The notes below the pieces were generated by a model. That model made no database searches, had not been told where the DNA came from, and saw nothing but the letters and a program-made list of their open reading frames with translations. Below are positions 47,909 to 57,240 of a stretch of DNA of 60,718 nucleotides, in pieces. Both the position numbers and the translations under genes were made by a program. This DNA comes from Alkalibacterium putridalgicola (GTDB lineage Bacteria > Bacillota > Bacilli > Lactobacillales > Carnobacteriaceae_A), in contig NZ_FOBL01000016.1 of the NCBI RefSeq assembly GCF_900109825.1, forward strand, positions 1-60,718. The letters run 5' to 3'. Position 1 is the stretch's first letter. Each line of letters opens with the position of its first letter.

Positions 47909-49633
47909 ATGGATTGGAAAGAAACATATCAGACTTGGTTGAACTATTCAAAATTGGATAAATCACTGAAGAAAGACTTGGAAAAACATAAAGAGGATGA
48001 ATCGAGGCTCGAAGATGCTTTTTATACATCGCTTGAGTTTGGCACTGCAGGTATGCGTGGGATCATAGGAGCTGGAACGAATCGTATGAATATTTATACT
48101 GTTCGCCAGGCTACCGAAGGACTGGCTCTGTTTATAGAAGAGCAAGGCGAAAAAATGAAAGAGCGTGGCGTCGCCATTGCTTACGATTCACGTCATATGT
48201 CTAAAGAATTTGCAGTGGAATCAGCTCTGACATTGGCTGCCCACGGCATCAAAGCTTATGTCTTTGAAGAATTGAGACCGACACCTGAATTATCTTTTGC
48301 TGTGAGACACCTGAAGGCAGCCGCAGGGATCATGATCACTGCCAGCCATAATCCGCCGGAGTACAATGGATACAAAGTTTATGGCGAAGACGGGGGGCAA
48401 TTGCCGCCAAAAGAAGCAGATGATTTAACTACTTATGTCAGAAGTGTAACGGATATCCTTTCGATCGATGCTTTGGATAGAGAAAAAGCAGAAAAAGAAG
48501 GTCTTTTAACATTCGTCGGTAATGATATTGACAGAAAATATTTAGAAGCTCTTCGAACAGTAACGATCGATCAGGACCTGATCGACAGACAAGGAAGATC
48601 TTTAAAAATAGTATTCACTCCGCTTCACGGCACAGGACAGATGCTTGGGGAAAAAGCATTGAAGCAAATCGGCTTCAAAAATGTATCATTTGTAGATAAA
48701 CAGTCCGAACCGGATCCTGATTTTTCAACAGTGAAGTCACCAAACCCTGAAGATCCTGCAGCCTTCAAGCTGGCTATTGATAAAGGCAAAGAAATCGATG
48801 CGGATGTTCTGATCGCTACTGACCCGGACGCTGACCGTCTGGGACTGGCAGTGAGAACGGCTAAAGGGCATTATGAAGTGCTCTCAGGTAATCAGATCGC
48901 TGCGCTGATGGTCGAGTATATCTTTAAAGCTCATTCATTAAAGGAGTCTTTGCCTAAAAATAGTGTGATGTTAAAATCTATCGTATCAAGCAATCTGCCG
49001 AGTGTGATCGGGGACAAATATGGTGTAGAAACGATCGATGTCCTGACAGGATTCAAATTCATTGCTGAGAAAATAAAAGAATTTGAAACAGATCATTCTA
49101 AAATATTCATGTATGGATTTGAGGAAAGCTATGGCTACCTCATTCAGCCTTTTGTAAGAGATAAAGATGCGATTCAAGCATTAGTAATGGTTGCTGAAAT
49201 GACAGCCTACTTTAAAGAACAAGGATACAGCTTGTTTGATGCCATTCATGAGCTCTATCATGAACATGGTCACTACGAGGAAAAAACGATCTCAGTCAAA
49301 ATGGATGGCATGGAAGGCACAGAGAAAATCAATGAAATCATGAGTAGCCTCCGTTCACAGACACCTGAAAAGTTTGGGGATATCCAGGTCATCATGGTAG
49401 AAGATTTCAAGACGCAGACACGACAAAAAGGGTCTTCTGAAGAAGGTATCGAACTGCCGCCAGCTAATGTACTGAAGTATACACTGGCTGATTCAAGCTG
49501 GATCGCCGTGCGTCCGTCAGGTACAGAACCGAAAATCAAGTTCTATATCTCAGCATGCGATGACTCGGGTGTGGCAGTCAAAGAAAAAATAGAAGCATTC
49601 GAAGCAGATATCCGTTCACGAATCGATTTTTAA
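47909..49633 (+). CDS. pgcA: Alpha-phosphoglucomutase/phosphomannomutase
   Basis: 574 aa alpha-D-phosphohexomutase. Phosphoserine loop TASHNPPEYNGYK (about residues 144-156), metal loop DPDADRLG, sugar loop GFEESYGY and phosphate-binding RPSGTEPKIKFY are complete. It turns glucose-6-P into glucose-1-P for GalU; the B. subtilis ortholog PgcA is needed for glycolipid anchor synthesis and size control. Own upstream spacing of ~290 bp suggests its own promoter. Confidence 0.95.
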   Translation: MDWKETYQTWLNYSKLDKSLKKDLEKHKEDESRLEDAFYTSLEFGTAGMRGIIGAGTNRMNIYTVRQATEGLALFIEEQGEKMKERGVAIAYDSRHMSKEFAVESALTLAAHGIKAYVFEELRPTPELSFAVRHLKAAAGIMITASHNPPEYNGYKVYGEDGGQLPPKEADDLTTYVRSVTDILSIDALDREKAEKEGLLTFVGNDIDRKYLEALRTVTIDQDLIDRQGRSLKIVFTPLHGTGQMLGEKALKQIGFKNVSFVDKQSEPDPDFSTVKSPNPEDPAAFKLAIDKGKEIDADVLIATDPDADRLGLAVRTAKGHYEVLSGNQIAALMVEYIFKAHSLKESLPKNSVMLKSIVSSNLPSVIGDKYGVETIDVLTGFKFIAEKIKEFETDHSKIFMYGFEESYGYLIQPFVRDKDAIQALVMVAEMTAYFKEQGYSLFDAIHELYHEHGHYEEKTISVKMDGMEGTEKINEIMSSLRSQTPEKFGDIQVIMVEDFKTQTRQKGSSEEGIELPPANVLKYTLADSSWIAVRPSGTEPKIKFYISACDDSGVAVKEKIEAFEADIRSRIDF

Positions 49634-49668
49634 TTTTACTCGAAGTTCACAAGCAGGAGGCAGCAAAT

Positions 49669-49863
49669 ATGAAAAAGAATGTCGGACGTACAGATAGAAT
49701 CATTCGCATCACTTTGGGGATTATTCTTTTCCCGCTTTTATTTCTGCGATCAACTTTGTACAAGCTGATCGGAATAGCTTCCATTCCACTGATTGTGACT
49801 GGCCTGACTCAAAGGTGCGGTGCTTACGCATTGATGGGAATGGACACATGCGAAAGAGACTAA
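49669..49863 (+). CDS. Small DUF2892 membrane protein
   Basis: 64 aa. MKKNVGRTDRIIRITLGIIL and the closing RCGAYALMGMDTCERD match DUF2892 (YgaP transmembrane domain-like): two short helices and a conserved Cys after each. AGGAGG ribosome site, 35 bp after pgcA and followed by a terminator. Role unknown. Confidence 0.85.
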   Translation: MKKNVGRTDRIIRITLGIILFPLLFLRSTLYKLIGIASIPLIVTGLTQRCGAYALMGMDTCERD

Positions 49864-49924
49864 GCAAAAACGAAACGCGAACAATAGGTGTCCTTAGTAA
49901 GGATACTGGACTTAGTAATTAGAA

Positions 49925-49974
49925 AAACACCGTCGAATCAAGGATCACATTTCCTCGATTTGACGGTTTTTTCT
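49925..49974 (+). terminator. Terminator after the DUF2892 gene
   Basis: CCGTCGAATC (49930-49939) pairs with GATTTGACGG (49957-49966, one G-U), followed by a run of T. The rest of the ~170-bp gap to rapZ shows no gene. Confidence 0.85.
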
Positions 49975-50147
49975 TTTCATTCCTATTTTACCAGATACAT
50001 TCCAGTGAAAATCTGTCCGCAGCACTATGACCAAGATGTGACTTTTTGTTAATGTGGTAGTAATGACACACCAGGGATGTTATAATAAATAGAATGAGAC
50101 AGGAAAGATGAAACACAAGACTGAAAGAGTGAACAGGAGTGAGAACA

Positions 50148-51035
50148 TTGAATGAAAAACTTGAACTTGTCATAATAACCGGTATGAGCGGAGCCGGGAA
50201 AACGGTCGCCATGCAGAGTTTTGAAGACATGGGATACTATTGTATCGATAATATGCCTCCGAACCTTCTGCCGACATTCTGGAAACTGGTCCGGGAATCG
50301 GGGCAATTCAGCAAAATTGCTCTTGTTATGGATCTAAGAATGAAAGACTTTTTTGAAGAAGTTAATCAGGTCCTAGTGACCATGGATAATACTCCTCATA
50401 TCACTACGCGTATTGTGTTCCTGGAAGCGACAAACGAAGAGCTGGTCACACGATATAAAGAAACACGACGAGCTCATCCGTTGGCCAAAAACGAGCGGAC
50501 AATAGAAGGTATAAAAAAAGAACGGCAATTATTAAATGACATAAAAATGCGTGCACAGCTGGTCATAGATACCACATCTCTGACTCCACGGGAATTAAGA
50601 GAACAGCTGATCAAGGAATTTAAAGAAAAAGAAAGACAGATGTTCCGAGTAGAAATCGTTTCGTTCGGTTTCAAATATGGTCTCCCTATCGATGCAGATA
50701 TCGTCATGGATGTCCGTTTTCTGCCGAATCCACATTATATCGAAGAACTCAGACCGCAGACAGGACTGGATAAACCCGTCTATGACTATGTGATGCAGCA
50801 GACAGAAACTGAAATGTTCTATAAGAAGTTCACTGACTTGATCGATTTCACCTTACCGGGTTACAAAAAAGAAGGAAAGAGCAATGTTACTATTGCTATA
50901 GGTTGTACCGGCGGAAAACACCGGTCCGTTGCATTAGTTGAGCGCATTGCAAAACAAATCAAAGCAGATGGGTATCATGTCAACGTGTCTCATCGCGACA
51001 AAGATAAAGTAAAGGAGTCTGTTGTGCGATCATGA
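50148..51035 (+). CDS. rapZ: RapZ/YvcJ nucleotide-binding protein
   Basis: About 295 aa. Walker A ITGMSGAGKTVAMQ at the N-terminus, SFGFKYGLP and a C-terminal GCTGGKHRSVALVE block. In Gram-negatives RapZ controls glmS mRNA decay; in Firmicutes YvcJ binds nucleotides and affects competence. I choose the TTG at 50148, eight bases after AGGAG; the GTG at 50139 lies inside that ribosome site. First of the conserved rapZ-yvcK-whiA operon; yvcK overlaps its stop. Confidence 0.93.
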   Translation: MNEKLELVIITGMSGAGKTVAMQSFEDMGYYCIDNMPPNLLPTFWKLVRESGQFSKIALVMDLRMKDFFEEVNQVLVTMDNTPHITTRIVFLEATNEELVTRYKETRRAHPLAKNERTIEGIKKERQLLNDIKMRAQLVIDTTSLTPRELREQLIKEFKEKERQMFRVEIVSFGFKYGLPIDADIVMDVRFLPNPHYIEELRPQTGLDKPVYDYVMQQTETEMFYKKFTDLIDFTLPGYKKEGKSNVTIAIGCTGGKHRSVALVERIAKQIKADGYHVNVSHRDKDKVKESVVRS

Positions 51036-52048
51036 GACTGGAGACGTTTAAAAAGAGAAAACCCAAAATAGTAGTGATCGGTGGCGGCACAGGTTTGCCT
51101 GTCATTTTGAAAAGTCTAAAAGAAAAGGATGCCGACATCACTGCCATCGTGACGGTTGCAGATGACGGTGGAAGCAGCGGCGTTTTACGCAGAAGCTTCA
51201 ATGCGGTCCCGCCTGGCGATTTAAGGAATGTGCTCACGGCCCTCTCTGAAGTCCCGGAACTGCAGCGGGAGATATTCCAATACCGCTTCCGTACGGATGA
51301 TCAGAGTTTGTCGGGCCATACTATCGGTAACCTGATCATATCAGCCATGGCAGATATGCGGGGAAATATCTATGAGGCCATCCAGCTGCTTGCCAAAATG
51401 ATGCATGTCAAAGGACATGTATATCCAGCAGCTGAAGAGCCATTGAACTTGCATGCAAGGTATATGGATGGCACGACTCAAAGCGGAGAATCTCAGATCC
51501 CCAAAAAAGGAAAAATGATCGATAGAGTATCTGTAACCTGTGTTGAAGAGGAACGTCCTGTGCAGGCGAGCAGAAAAGTCATATCAGCGATCATGAATGC
51601 TGATATGGTGGTGCTCGGACCAGGGAGTCTCTTCACCAGTATTTTGCCAAATATCATGATTCCTGATATCGGTAAAGCCTTGGTCGAAACAGAAGGGAAA
51701 GTCGTTTACATTTCCAATATCATGACACAGTTAGGTGAAACCGAAGGCCTGAATGATGCGGACCATATCAAAGTACTGCACAAGCATCTCGGAACAAAAT
51801 TCATAGATATTGCCCTGACGAATATTGGAGATGTACCTGCCGAATACATCGAACAGGAAAAAAATGAAGACTATCTTCTTCAAGTCGAACATGATTTCAA
51901 GAGTCTGAAAGAAGAAGTTCCGATGATCATATCCGATGACTTTTTACTGCTGACAGGTAGAAGCGTCTATCACAATGGTGAAAAGGTTGCTGAAGAAATA
52001 TTTAGAACGGCATTCAACAGCCAGAGAAAAATGAAAGAATACCTATAG
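51032..52048 (+). CDS. yvcK: YvcK/GlmR-type gluconeogenesis factor
   Basis: 338 aa CofD-like fold. IGGGTGLPVILKSLKEKDADI, TVADDGGSSGVLRR, PGDLRNVLTALSE, HTIGNLIISA and VLGPGSLFTSILPNI are family motifs. In B. subtilis this protein binds UDP-GlcNAc and stimulates GlmS, supporting wall synthesis on gluconeogenic carbon. The ATG overlaps rapZ by 4 bp. Opposes the NagB reaction encoded at 15.1 kb. Confidence 0.94.
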   Translation: MRLETFKKRKPKIVVIGGGTGLPVILKSLKEKDADITAIVTVADDGGSSGVLRRSFNAVPPGDLRNVLTALSEVPELQREIFQYRFRTDDQSLSGHTIGNLIISAMADMRGNIYEAIQLLAKMMHVKGHVYPAAEEPLNLHARYMDGTTQSGESQIPKKGKMIDRVSVTCVEEERPVQASRKVISAIMNADMVVLGPGSLFTSILPNIMIPDIGKALVETEGKVVYISNIMTQLGETEGLNDADHIKVLHKHLGTKFIDIALTNIGDVPAEYIEQEKNEDYLLQVEHDFKSLKEEVPMIISDDFLLLTGRSVYHNGEKVAEEIFRTAFNSQRKMKEYL

Positions 52049-52096
52049 AAGTGAGTACTGAATCATCAGTCTTGCAGTTAAAAGGAAGTGAAAGCA

Positions 52097-53035
52097 ATGT
52101 CATTTGCGTTTGATGTAAAAAAAGAATTAACACTGCTTGAAGTGCATCCGGAACATGCCAAGGCTGAACTGGCTGCCTTGATAAGAATGAACGGTACGTT
52201 AAGCATCCAGGATCATGATTTTTTATTAAATGTACAAACTGAAAATGCCGCTATCGCTAGAAGGATCTATTCCTTGATCAAAGATAATTTTGATGTGGAG
52301 TCAGAACTGCTTGTCAGAAAAAAGATGAAACTGAAAAAAAATAATGTGTATATCGTCAGGCTGAAAAGCGGCTGTAAAGTCATCCTTAAAGAATTGGGGA
52401 TAATGGATGGCATGTTGTATCACGGTCATGTTCAGGAAGAAATCAAGACCAATAAACAGAAAATCAAATCTTATCTAAGAGGCGCTTTTCTGGCCGGTGG
52501 ATCAGTGAATAGCCCAGACACGAGCCGTTATCATCTGGAGATCCATTCAAGCTATGAAGAACATAATAATGATATCTGTGAAATGATGCAGGTATTTGAG
52601 CTGAATGCACGTGTACATGAACGAAGAAATGGTTATATCGTCTATCTGAAAGAATCTGAAAAGATCGCCGATTTTCTGGCTTTAATAGGTGCTACCGGAA
52701 GTATGTTCAGATTTGAAGATGTACGTATTGTAAGAGACATGCGGAATTCAGTTAACCGTTTAGTGAATTGCGAAAATGCAAATCTGAATAAAACGATCGA
52801 TGCAGCATCCAAGCAAATCGAAAATATCCGCCTGATCGAAAGAGCAAGGGGATTGGATACTTTGCCTGAAAAACTTAAAGAAATTGCCGTGGTGAGGGTG
52901 GATAATCCGGATATCAGCCTGAAGGAGCTGGGTGAGCTGCTTCCTAATGGCGGGGTTTCTAAATCAGGTGTCAACCATCGTTTGAGAAAGATAAACCAAA
53001 TCGCCGAAGAAATAAGGCAGAAAAATCCCGCTTAA
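52097..53035 (+). CDS. whiA: WhiA DNA-binding protein
   Basis: About 312 aa. N-terminal LAGLIDADG-homing-endonuclease-like fold ([34 protein letters not shown]) joined to a C-terminal helix-turn-helix ([31 protein letters not shown]). In low-GC Gram-positives WhiA affects cell division and chromosome segregation. I use the ATG at 52097 with GGAAGTG upstream. clpP or crh, often next, are absent. Confidence 0.95.
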   Translation: MSFAFDVKKELTLLEVHPEHAKAELAALIRMNGTLSIQDHDFLLNVQTENAAIARRIYSLIKDNFDVESELLVRKKMKLKKNNVYIVRLKSGCKVILKELGIMDGMLYHGHVQEEIKTNKQKIKSYLRGAFLAGGSVNSPDTSRYHLEIHSSYEEHNNDICEMMQVFELNARVHERRNGYIVYLKESEKIADFLALIGATGSMFRFEDVRIVRDMRNSVNRLVNCENANLNKTIDAASKQIENIRLIERARGLDTLPEKLKEIAVVRVDNPDISLKELGELLPNGGVSKSGVNHRLRKINQIAEEIRQKNPA

Positions 53036-53069
53036 TAAATTAGTGGTGCATAGCTTGGCGCATATAAAA

Positions 53070-53438
53070 TAAAAAACGGGGGACTTCCGTATTTATAAAT
53101 GCTCGAAGTGTACAATTTACTGAATATCTAACGATATTAGATTTGCACTTTTGGATTCCATTGCAAATATAACCCCCTCGTATATATAAGAAGCTCTGTC
53201 CGACTATGATTTAAATGGACTGCAATTTTCTATGGCAGGAACTTCGCAACTCGTCGACGATTAGTTTTCTTTCTACAGGATCACTGAGCCGATAGAGTGT
53301 TTAATCTTTTCTATAATAAGAAGCGCGTGTGAACTTAAGATGTCGGTAGTTAAACAGGGGCGCCAGGATCCACGGATGTCTAGCTAATCATCACTTACTA
53401 AAAAAATCAGTTCTCGTTTTATGAGAATTGGTTTTTTT
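53070..53438 (+). ncRNA. Unassigned gene-free stretch with long-range pairings and a terminator
   Basis: The 490 bp between whiA and the lipoprotein gene hold no credible ORF. GGGGG (53078-53082) can pair with CCCCC (53173-53177), enclosing a local ATCTAA/TTAGAT hairpin (53126-53142) and an AAGTG/CACTT pairing. The stretch ends in a strong terminator: AAAAAAATCAGTTCTC pairs with GAGAATTGGTTTTTTT (53400-53415 / 53423-53438). This could be a small structured RNA, or the decayed remains of something else. It does not match tmRNA, RNase P, 6S or a T-box as I know them. Confidence 0.35.
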
Positions 53439-53526
53439 AGTTATCCTTGAGATGTCAGGCCGTGAATATATTTTTTCCTTCTAATTTTTAGTATAGTATA
53501 CATATATAGTAGAGGGGGTGAACGTT

Positions 53527-53967
53527 TTGATACTGAAAAGAAAGTATATCCTGAATCTTACATTCATTATATGTATGTTTTTATTAGGGGCATGCACCGA
53601 AAATGAAGCGGAACCTTCTCCTTATGAAGAGGTGAATACTATGGAAAATGTGAAGATCGAACTCGAGAAAGATGTGTATGATCCTGAAGGTGAGACCTTT
53701 ATCTTAAATACCATCAATGATTCTGAAGATGAGATCTCCTATGGGGCAGCCTTCAGTCTGGAAAAAGAGAAGGCTGGTGAATGGTATGTTGTCGAACCGA
53801 ACGAAGAGATGGCATTTATTATGATCGTATATTCTCTGGATCCTGGTAAAAAGGCTCAGGAAGAACTGTCTATGGAGTATTATGAACCTCTGAAAACGGG
53901 TAACTACCGCATAGTTAGAGAAATCGAAGGAGAAGTGCTTGCTGCTGAATTCGAAGTGCAGAAATAA
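53527..53967 (+). CDS. Lipoprotein with Ig-like domain (Big_14-like)
   Basis: About 146 aa. TTG start at 53527 with AGGGGGTG upstream (the GTG at 53518 lies in that site). Basic N-terminus, hydrophobic core and lipobox LLGAC; then one beta domain with VYDPEGETFILNTINDSEDE, YGAAFSLEKEKAGEWYVV and LKTGNYRIVREI, as in immunoglobulin-like domains of Firmicute lipoproteins. Function unknown. Shares a bidirectional terminator with mgtC. Confidence 0.8.
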   Translation: MILKRKYILNLTFIICMFLLGACTENEAEPSPYEEVNTMENVKIELEKDVYDPEGETFILNTINDSEDEISYGAAFSLEKEKAGEWYVVEPNEEMAFIMIVYSLDPGKKAQEELSMEYYEPLKTGNYRIVREIEGEVLAAEFEVQK

Positions 53968-54000
53968 AAGACGAATCATTTGAGCAATGATTCGTCTTTT
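53966..54000. terminator. Bidirectional terminator between the lipoprotein gene and mgtC
   Basis: A perfect 15-bp stem (53966-53980 / 53986-54000), loop tgagc, with A-run and T-run at the two sides. Confidence 0.92.
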
Positions 54001-54002
54001 AT

Positions 54003-54716
54003 TTAATTATCAAAATTTGTTTTTATCGTGTTTATTTTCAGGACATTGGGATTCGATCCTACTCTTGAAATATAGTCCATAGTATCAAAATTGTTCGGCA
54101 AGTGTAAGGTATATAGATCTTCGCAGAAGGTCGTTCCGTCTTCCATATACGTAATGGTATGGTCAGTTGAAACAACGGAAATATTATTTTCTGTGAAACT
54201 GTTTTCCAGATACTTCAATGTTTCTTCACGGTATTTATACGTTATCCCCAACTGCTTGGTCCGGTCTATTTTGAATATTGTTTTTAAAAGACGCAGAACG
54301 ACCAGCATGATAAACGCGCCTGAGAGGGCCATAAAGTAATATCCCATTCCGACTGCGATGCCTAAACTTGCAACAGCCCATATGGAAGCAGCCGTTGTTA
54401 ACCCAGTGACAGTGCGTTTACTAACGATGATGGTTCCAGCGCCCAGGAAACCAATACCGTTGACGATTTGAGCAGTGAGCCGTGTAATATCAGAGGTCAA
54501 GATATTGGCTAAGTCTGGATTGTCTTTAGAAAAATCCAGCAGCCAGCTGCTGGTTTCCAGTTGAATCATGGTGATGATGGCCGCGCCTAAACTCACCAGC
54601 ATATGCGTACGTATACCGGCATCCCGACCTTTTAATTCTCTTTCGAATCCGATAATTCCTCCCACCAGTGCCGCCAGTAATAAACGTATAAGCATTTCGC
54701 GTTGATCTATAGCCAT
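54003..54716 (-). CDS. MgtC/SapB family membrane protein
   Basis: 237 aa. Four to five N-terminal transmembrane helices with the MgtC signature GGIIGFERELKGRDAGIRTHMLVSLGAA, NGIGFLGAGTI and LTTAASIWAVASLGIAVGMG, then a cytoplasmic C-terminal domain (about 150-237). MgtC proteins affect magnesium limitation and ATPase activity in pathogens; here only the family can be stated. AGAGGAGG lies before the ATG. Confidence 0.9.
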   Translation of the reverse strand: MAIDQREMLIRLLLAALVGGIIGFERELKGRDAGIRTHMLVSLGAAIITMIQLETSSWLLDFSKDNPDLANILTSDITRLTAQIVNGIGFLGAGTIIVSKRTVTGLTTAASIWAVASLGIAVGMGYYFMALSGAFIMLVVLRLLKTIFKIDRTKQLGITYKYREETLKYLENSFTENNISVVSTDHTITYMEDGTTFCEDLYTLHLPNNFDTMDYISRVGSNPNVLKINTIKTNFDN

Positions 54717-54743
54717 AGTATCCTCCTCTGTGATCTTTATACT

Positions 54744-54772
54744 ATTATGATAAATTAATGCATAAATTTCAA
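54744..54772 (-). promoter_or_regulatory. mgtC promoter
   Basis: On the minus strand: TTGAAA (54772-54767), 17-base spacer, CATAAT (54749-54744), 28 bp before the gene. Confidence 0.65.
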
Positions 54773-55020
54773 GTCAGATTTGTTAGATTAGTACAAGAGT
54801 AAATCTCATCTTTTTCTGTGTGTGTTTATGTAACCTTATGCGATCAAGCAGCCATTGCGTTAATATACGTATTGATTTATACGTACGGGATCAAAAGAGG
54901 AGGCAGACTCCAAGTTGTTTGTTTTAGGAGAAGGATGCATGATGAGGTTATATCGAACATCACAAGAAAATAATAGGACTAAAAGTTAAGATAAAGGTTG
55001 TAATAAAGAACTTAGTTAGT
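54773..55020. other. Intergenic stretch, possible 16-codon ORF only
   Basis: No gene of normal size. A tiny ORF at 54939-54989 (ATGATGAGG..., 16 codons) has AGGAGAAGG at a fitting distance, which is the only coding hint. The inverted element tatacgta ... tacgta near 54862-54883 is short. Nothing else stands out. Confidence 0.25.
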
Positions 55021-55068
55021 AAAAAAGAGTGGTGCAACGTTCAAATAAACGTTGCACCACTCTTTTTT
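55021..55068. terminator. Strong terminator of the chromate transporter operon
   Basis: A perfect 21-bp stem (55021-55041 / 55048-55068) with A- and T-runs inside the arms; works for the minus-strand chr genes and could stop plus-strand transcripts as well. Confidence 0.93.
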
Positions 55069-55071
55069 GTT

Positions 55072-55635
55072 TTATATTAGTGAATAGACGATGCCGCCAA
55101 GAGTACCTGTAATAATCATAACATGAATGGGACTGGCTTTAAATTTTCTCATTAAAAAGATAGCTATGGCAAAGAAAACGATGGAAACATAATTGAGTTC
55201 GCCCAGATCGAGCGGCCAGTCACTGTGTCCGAACATGGCAGTGAGAAAGATGGTCAGTCCGGCAGAAGCGATCAAGGCAACGACGGCAGGTCTCAAGCCT
55301 TGAATGATTCCCTGAACCATTGTGATGTTTTTATATTTGAAATAGAAATAAGCCAGCAACTGAACGATGATGACGGAGGGAAGTGTGACACCGATCGTTG
55401 CCACGACTCCACCGAACACACCCGTTATCTGGTTTCCGGAAAAGGTAGCGGCATTGATGGCGATAGGCCCAGGCGTCATTTCTGAGAGAGTCAGAATATC
55501 AATAAACTGCTGATTGGTTATCCACCCTTGAACAGAAATAAGTTCCTGTTCGATCAGAGGTAAGGCAGCATATCCACCACCGAAACTAAACATGCCTATT
55601 TGAAAAAAACTGAGGAATAATTCCCAATAAATCAT
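55072..55635 (-). CDS. Chromate transporter family half-subunit (second gene)
   Basis: 187 aa, one CHR domain. SFGGGYAALPLIEQELI and EMTPGPIAINAATFSGNQI are the paired CHR signatures; about six hydrophobic segments. Short CHR proteins come as tandem pairs that together equal one long ChrA; substrates may be chromate or other anions such as sulfate. Its ATG overlaps the stop of the first gene by 4 bp, so the two halves are made together. Confidence 0.9.
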   Translation of the reverse strand: MIYWELFLSFFQIGMFSFGGGYAALPLIEQELISVQGWITNQQFIDILTLSEMTPGPIAINAATFSGNQITGVFGGVVATIGVTLPSVIIVQLLAYFYFKYKNITMVQGIIQGLRPAVVALIASAGLTIFLTAMFGHSDWPLDLGELNYVSIVFFAIAIFLMRKFKASPIHVMIITGTLGGIVYSLI

Positions 55636-56219
55636 TTTCTCTCCACCTCATTGTCTTCATGTGTCAGTTTCCAGATCGTAGTCAATGCGCCGATGATCCC
55701 TGAAAACAGAAGTAGCCAAAGGATATTGACTTGATAGACGATGCCTGCTACCAAAGCAGCTATCATAACGAGGATGGGAATGATTTTCTTCTGTACGACG
55801 ATACGTTTCCCCATATTGTAAACGACATTCACGATAATGGCTGCCACACCGGCCTGCATACCGAGTAATACGTTATTGACGATGGCATTATCTCTCACAG
55901 CTATGTAGATGTATGCTAAAGCTGTCATAATAAATAATGGAGGCAGAATAGTTCCTAAAACAGTGACCATGGCACCCGGGACGCCAGCCATTCGATAACC
56001 GATAAGAATCGAGGTGTTGACCGCAATAGGTCCTGGGGAAGATTGTCCCAATGCAATAAGATCCAGCATTTCATCTTCATTGATCCAGCCTAACTCATTG
56101 ACGAATTTTTTTTCCATAAGCGGAACAATGACATATCCTCCACCAAACGTAAACATACTTAAAAAGAATGTCGATTTAAAAAGTTTTATATACAATGTCT
56201 TATTATCCATCTTCTCCAT
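55632..56219 (-). CDS. Chromate transporter family half-subunit (first gene)
   Basis: 195 aa, one CHR domain with FTFGGGYVIVPLMEKKFVNE and GQSSPGPIAVNTSILIGYRM. It and its neighbour differ clearly in sequence, as usual for short-chain CHR pairs with opposite membrane orientation. Promoter on the minus strand: TTGAAA (56276-56271), 16-base spacer, TATAAT (56254-56249). AAGGAGAG precedes the ATG. Confidence 0.9.
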   Translation of the reverse strand: MEKMDNKTLYIKLFKSTFFLSMFTFGGGYVIVPLMEKKFVNELGWINEDEMLDLIALGQSSPGPIAVNTSILIGYRMAGVPGAMVTVLGTILPPLFIMTALAYIYIAVRDNAIVNNVLLGMQAGVAAIIVNVVYNMGKRIVVQKKIIPILVMIAALVAGIVYQVNILWLLLFSGIIGALTTIWKLTHEDNEVERK

Positions 56220-56248
56220 CGTTTTCTCTCCTTTGCAATCTAACTTTA

Positions 56249-56276
56249 ATTATAGTAGAATTCAAAGTTGTTTCAA
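56249..56276 (-). promoter_or_regulatory. Promoter of the chromate transporter pair
   Basis: TTGAAA, 16-base spacer and perfect TATAAT read on the minus strand, about 30 bp before the first gene. Confidence 0.7.
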
Positions 56277-56367
56277 AGAGAAAGAATAAAAAAATGCCAT
56301 TTGTGTGTGTTTTGATCAAATAATCGGTATAATGTCATTAACAATGTACATGCTTGGAGGCGTTAGT

Positions 56368-57240
56368 ATGATTAATTTATTGTTTTCCTTAGATGAAAAT
56401 TATATTTATCCTTTAAAAGTGCTGATTCAATCACTTGTTGAAAATCATCCGGATGAATCATTTCGCATGTACCTGTTGCATGCTGGAATAAATGAGCGGA
56501 AATTGAAAGAATTGCAGGAGTTTGTGGACCGCGAAGGAGATCATGAGCTGATCGCTATTTACAGTAAAGACTTCTTCAAATCATCTGATAAGCTGGCTAT
56601 CACCCGGTACTATGCATTAGAAATGTATTTATGGATGTTTGCACCGTATATCCTGCCTGAGGATGTCGGCCGAATCCTGTATTTAGATCCGGACATTGTC
56701 AATGTCGGTGACATTCGACCGTTTTACAACAAATCATTTAGCGGTCATTCTTTTATCGCAACAAATTATAAATACAAAACTAAATGGGTCCAGCCATTCA
56801 ACAATCTGCGCCTGAGAAATTTTGAATCGGAAAATTATTTCAACTCTGGTGTGGTTTTGATGGATCTGGAAAAGTTGAGACGTGTGGGAGACCCGGATCG
56901 GCTGGTGGAAGCGATAAGAGAGAATAAATCCATTCTCATTCTTCCAGACCAGGATATTTTTAATATGCTTTACGTGAACGATATTAAGGAAGAAGACTGG
57001 CGTATTTACAATATGAATCCGAAGGTATACGAGAAGCTTAAAGTCATCTTTCCTAACAAGTATAATCTTAAGATGATTGAAAACGACGTCGTATTTATTC
57101 ATTATTCAGGTAAACACAAACCATGGAATGAACGTGATAAATATAAATACACACTCGGAGACTATTACTTCGATGCTGAAAAAAGAACATATAATTTGGT
57201 TGAACAGCAGCCATTAATGAATAAGGGGAGTAGAATATGA
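56368..57240 (+). CDS. GT8-family glycosyltransferase
   Basis: About 290 aa GT-A enzyme. [22 protein letters not shown] begins the nucleotide-sugar fold, the metal-binding DxD reads YLDPDIVN, and [10 protein letters not shown] and [10 protein letters not shown] are GT8 family blocks. Relatives transfer glucose or galactose to surface glycans or glycolipids. The ATG at 56368 follows GGAGG at 7 bases; a perfect TATAAT is at 56328-56333. The next gene starts inside its stop (ATGA), an unexplained coupling with a thiol reductase. Confidence 0.9.
   Translation: MINLLFSLDENYIYPLKVLIQSLVENHPDESFRMYLLHAGINERKLKELQEFVDREGDHELIAIYSKDFFKSSDKLAITRYYALEMYLWMFAPYILPEDVGRILYLDPDIVNVGDIRPFYNKSFSGHSFIATNYKYKTKWVQPFNNLRLRNFESENYFNSGVVLMDLEKLRRVGDPDRLVEAIRENKSILILPDQDIFNMLYVNDIKEEDWRIYNMNPKVYEKLKVIFPNKYNLKMIENDVVFIHYSGKHKPWNERDKYKYTLGDYYFDAEKRTYNLVEQQPLMNKGSRI

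Noticed and set aside
53070-53438. tmRNA, RNase P RNA, 6S RNA or T-box leader
   Set aside because: No tRNA-like CCA end, no RNase P core motifs, no T-box GGUGGNACCGCG, and no tag-peptide frame.
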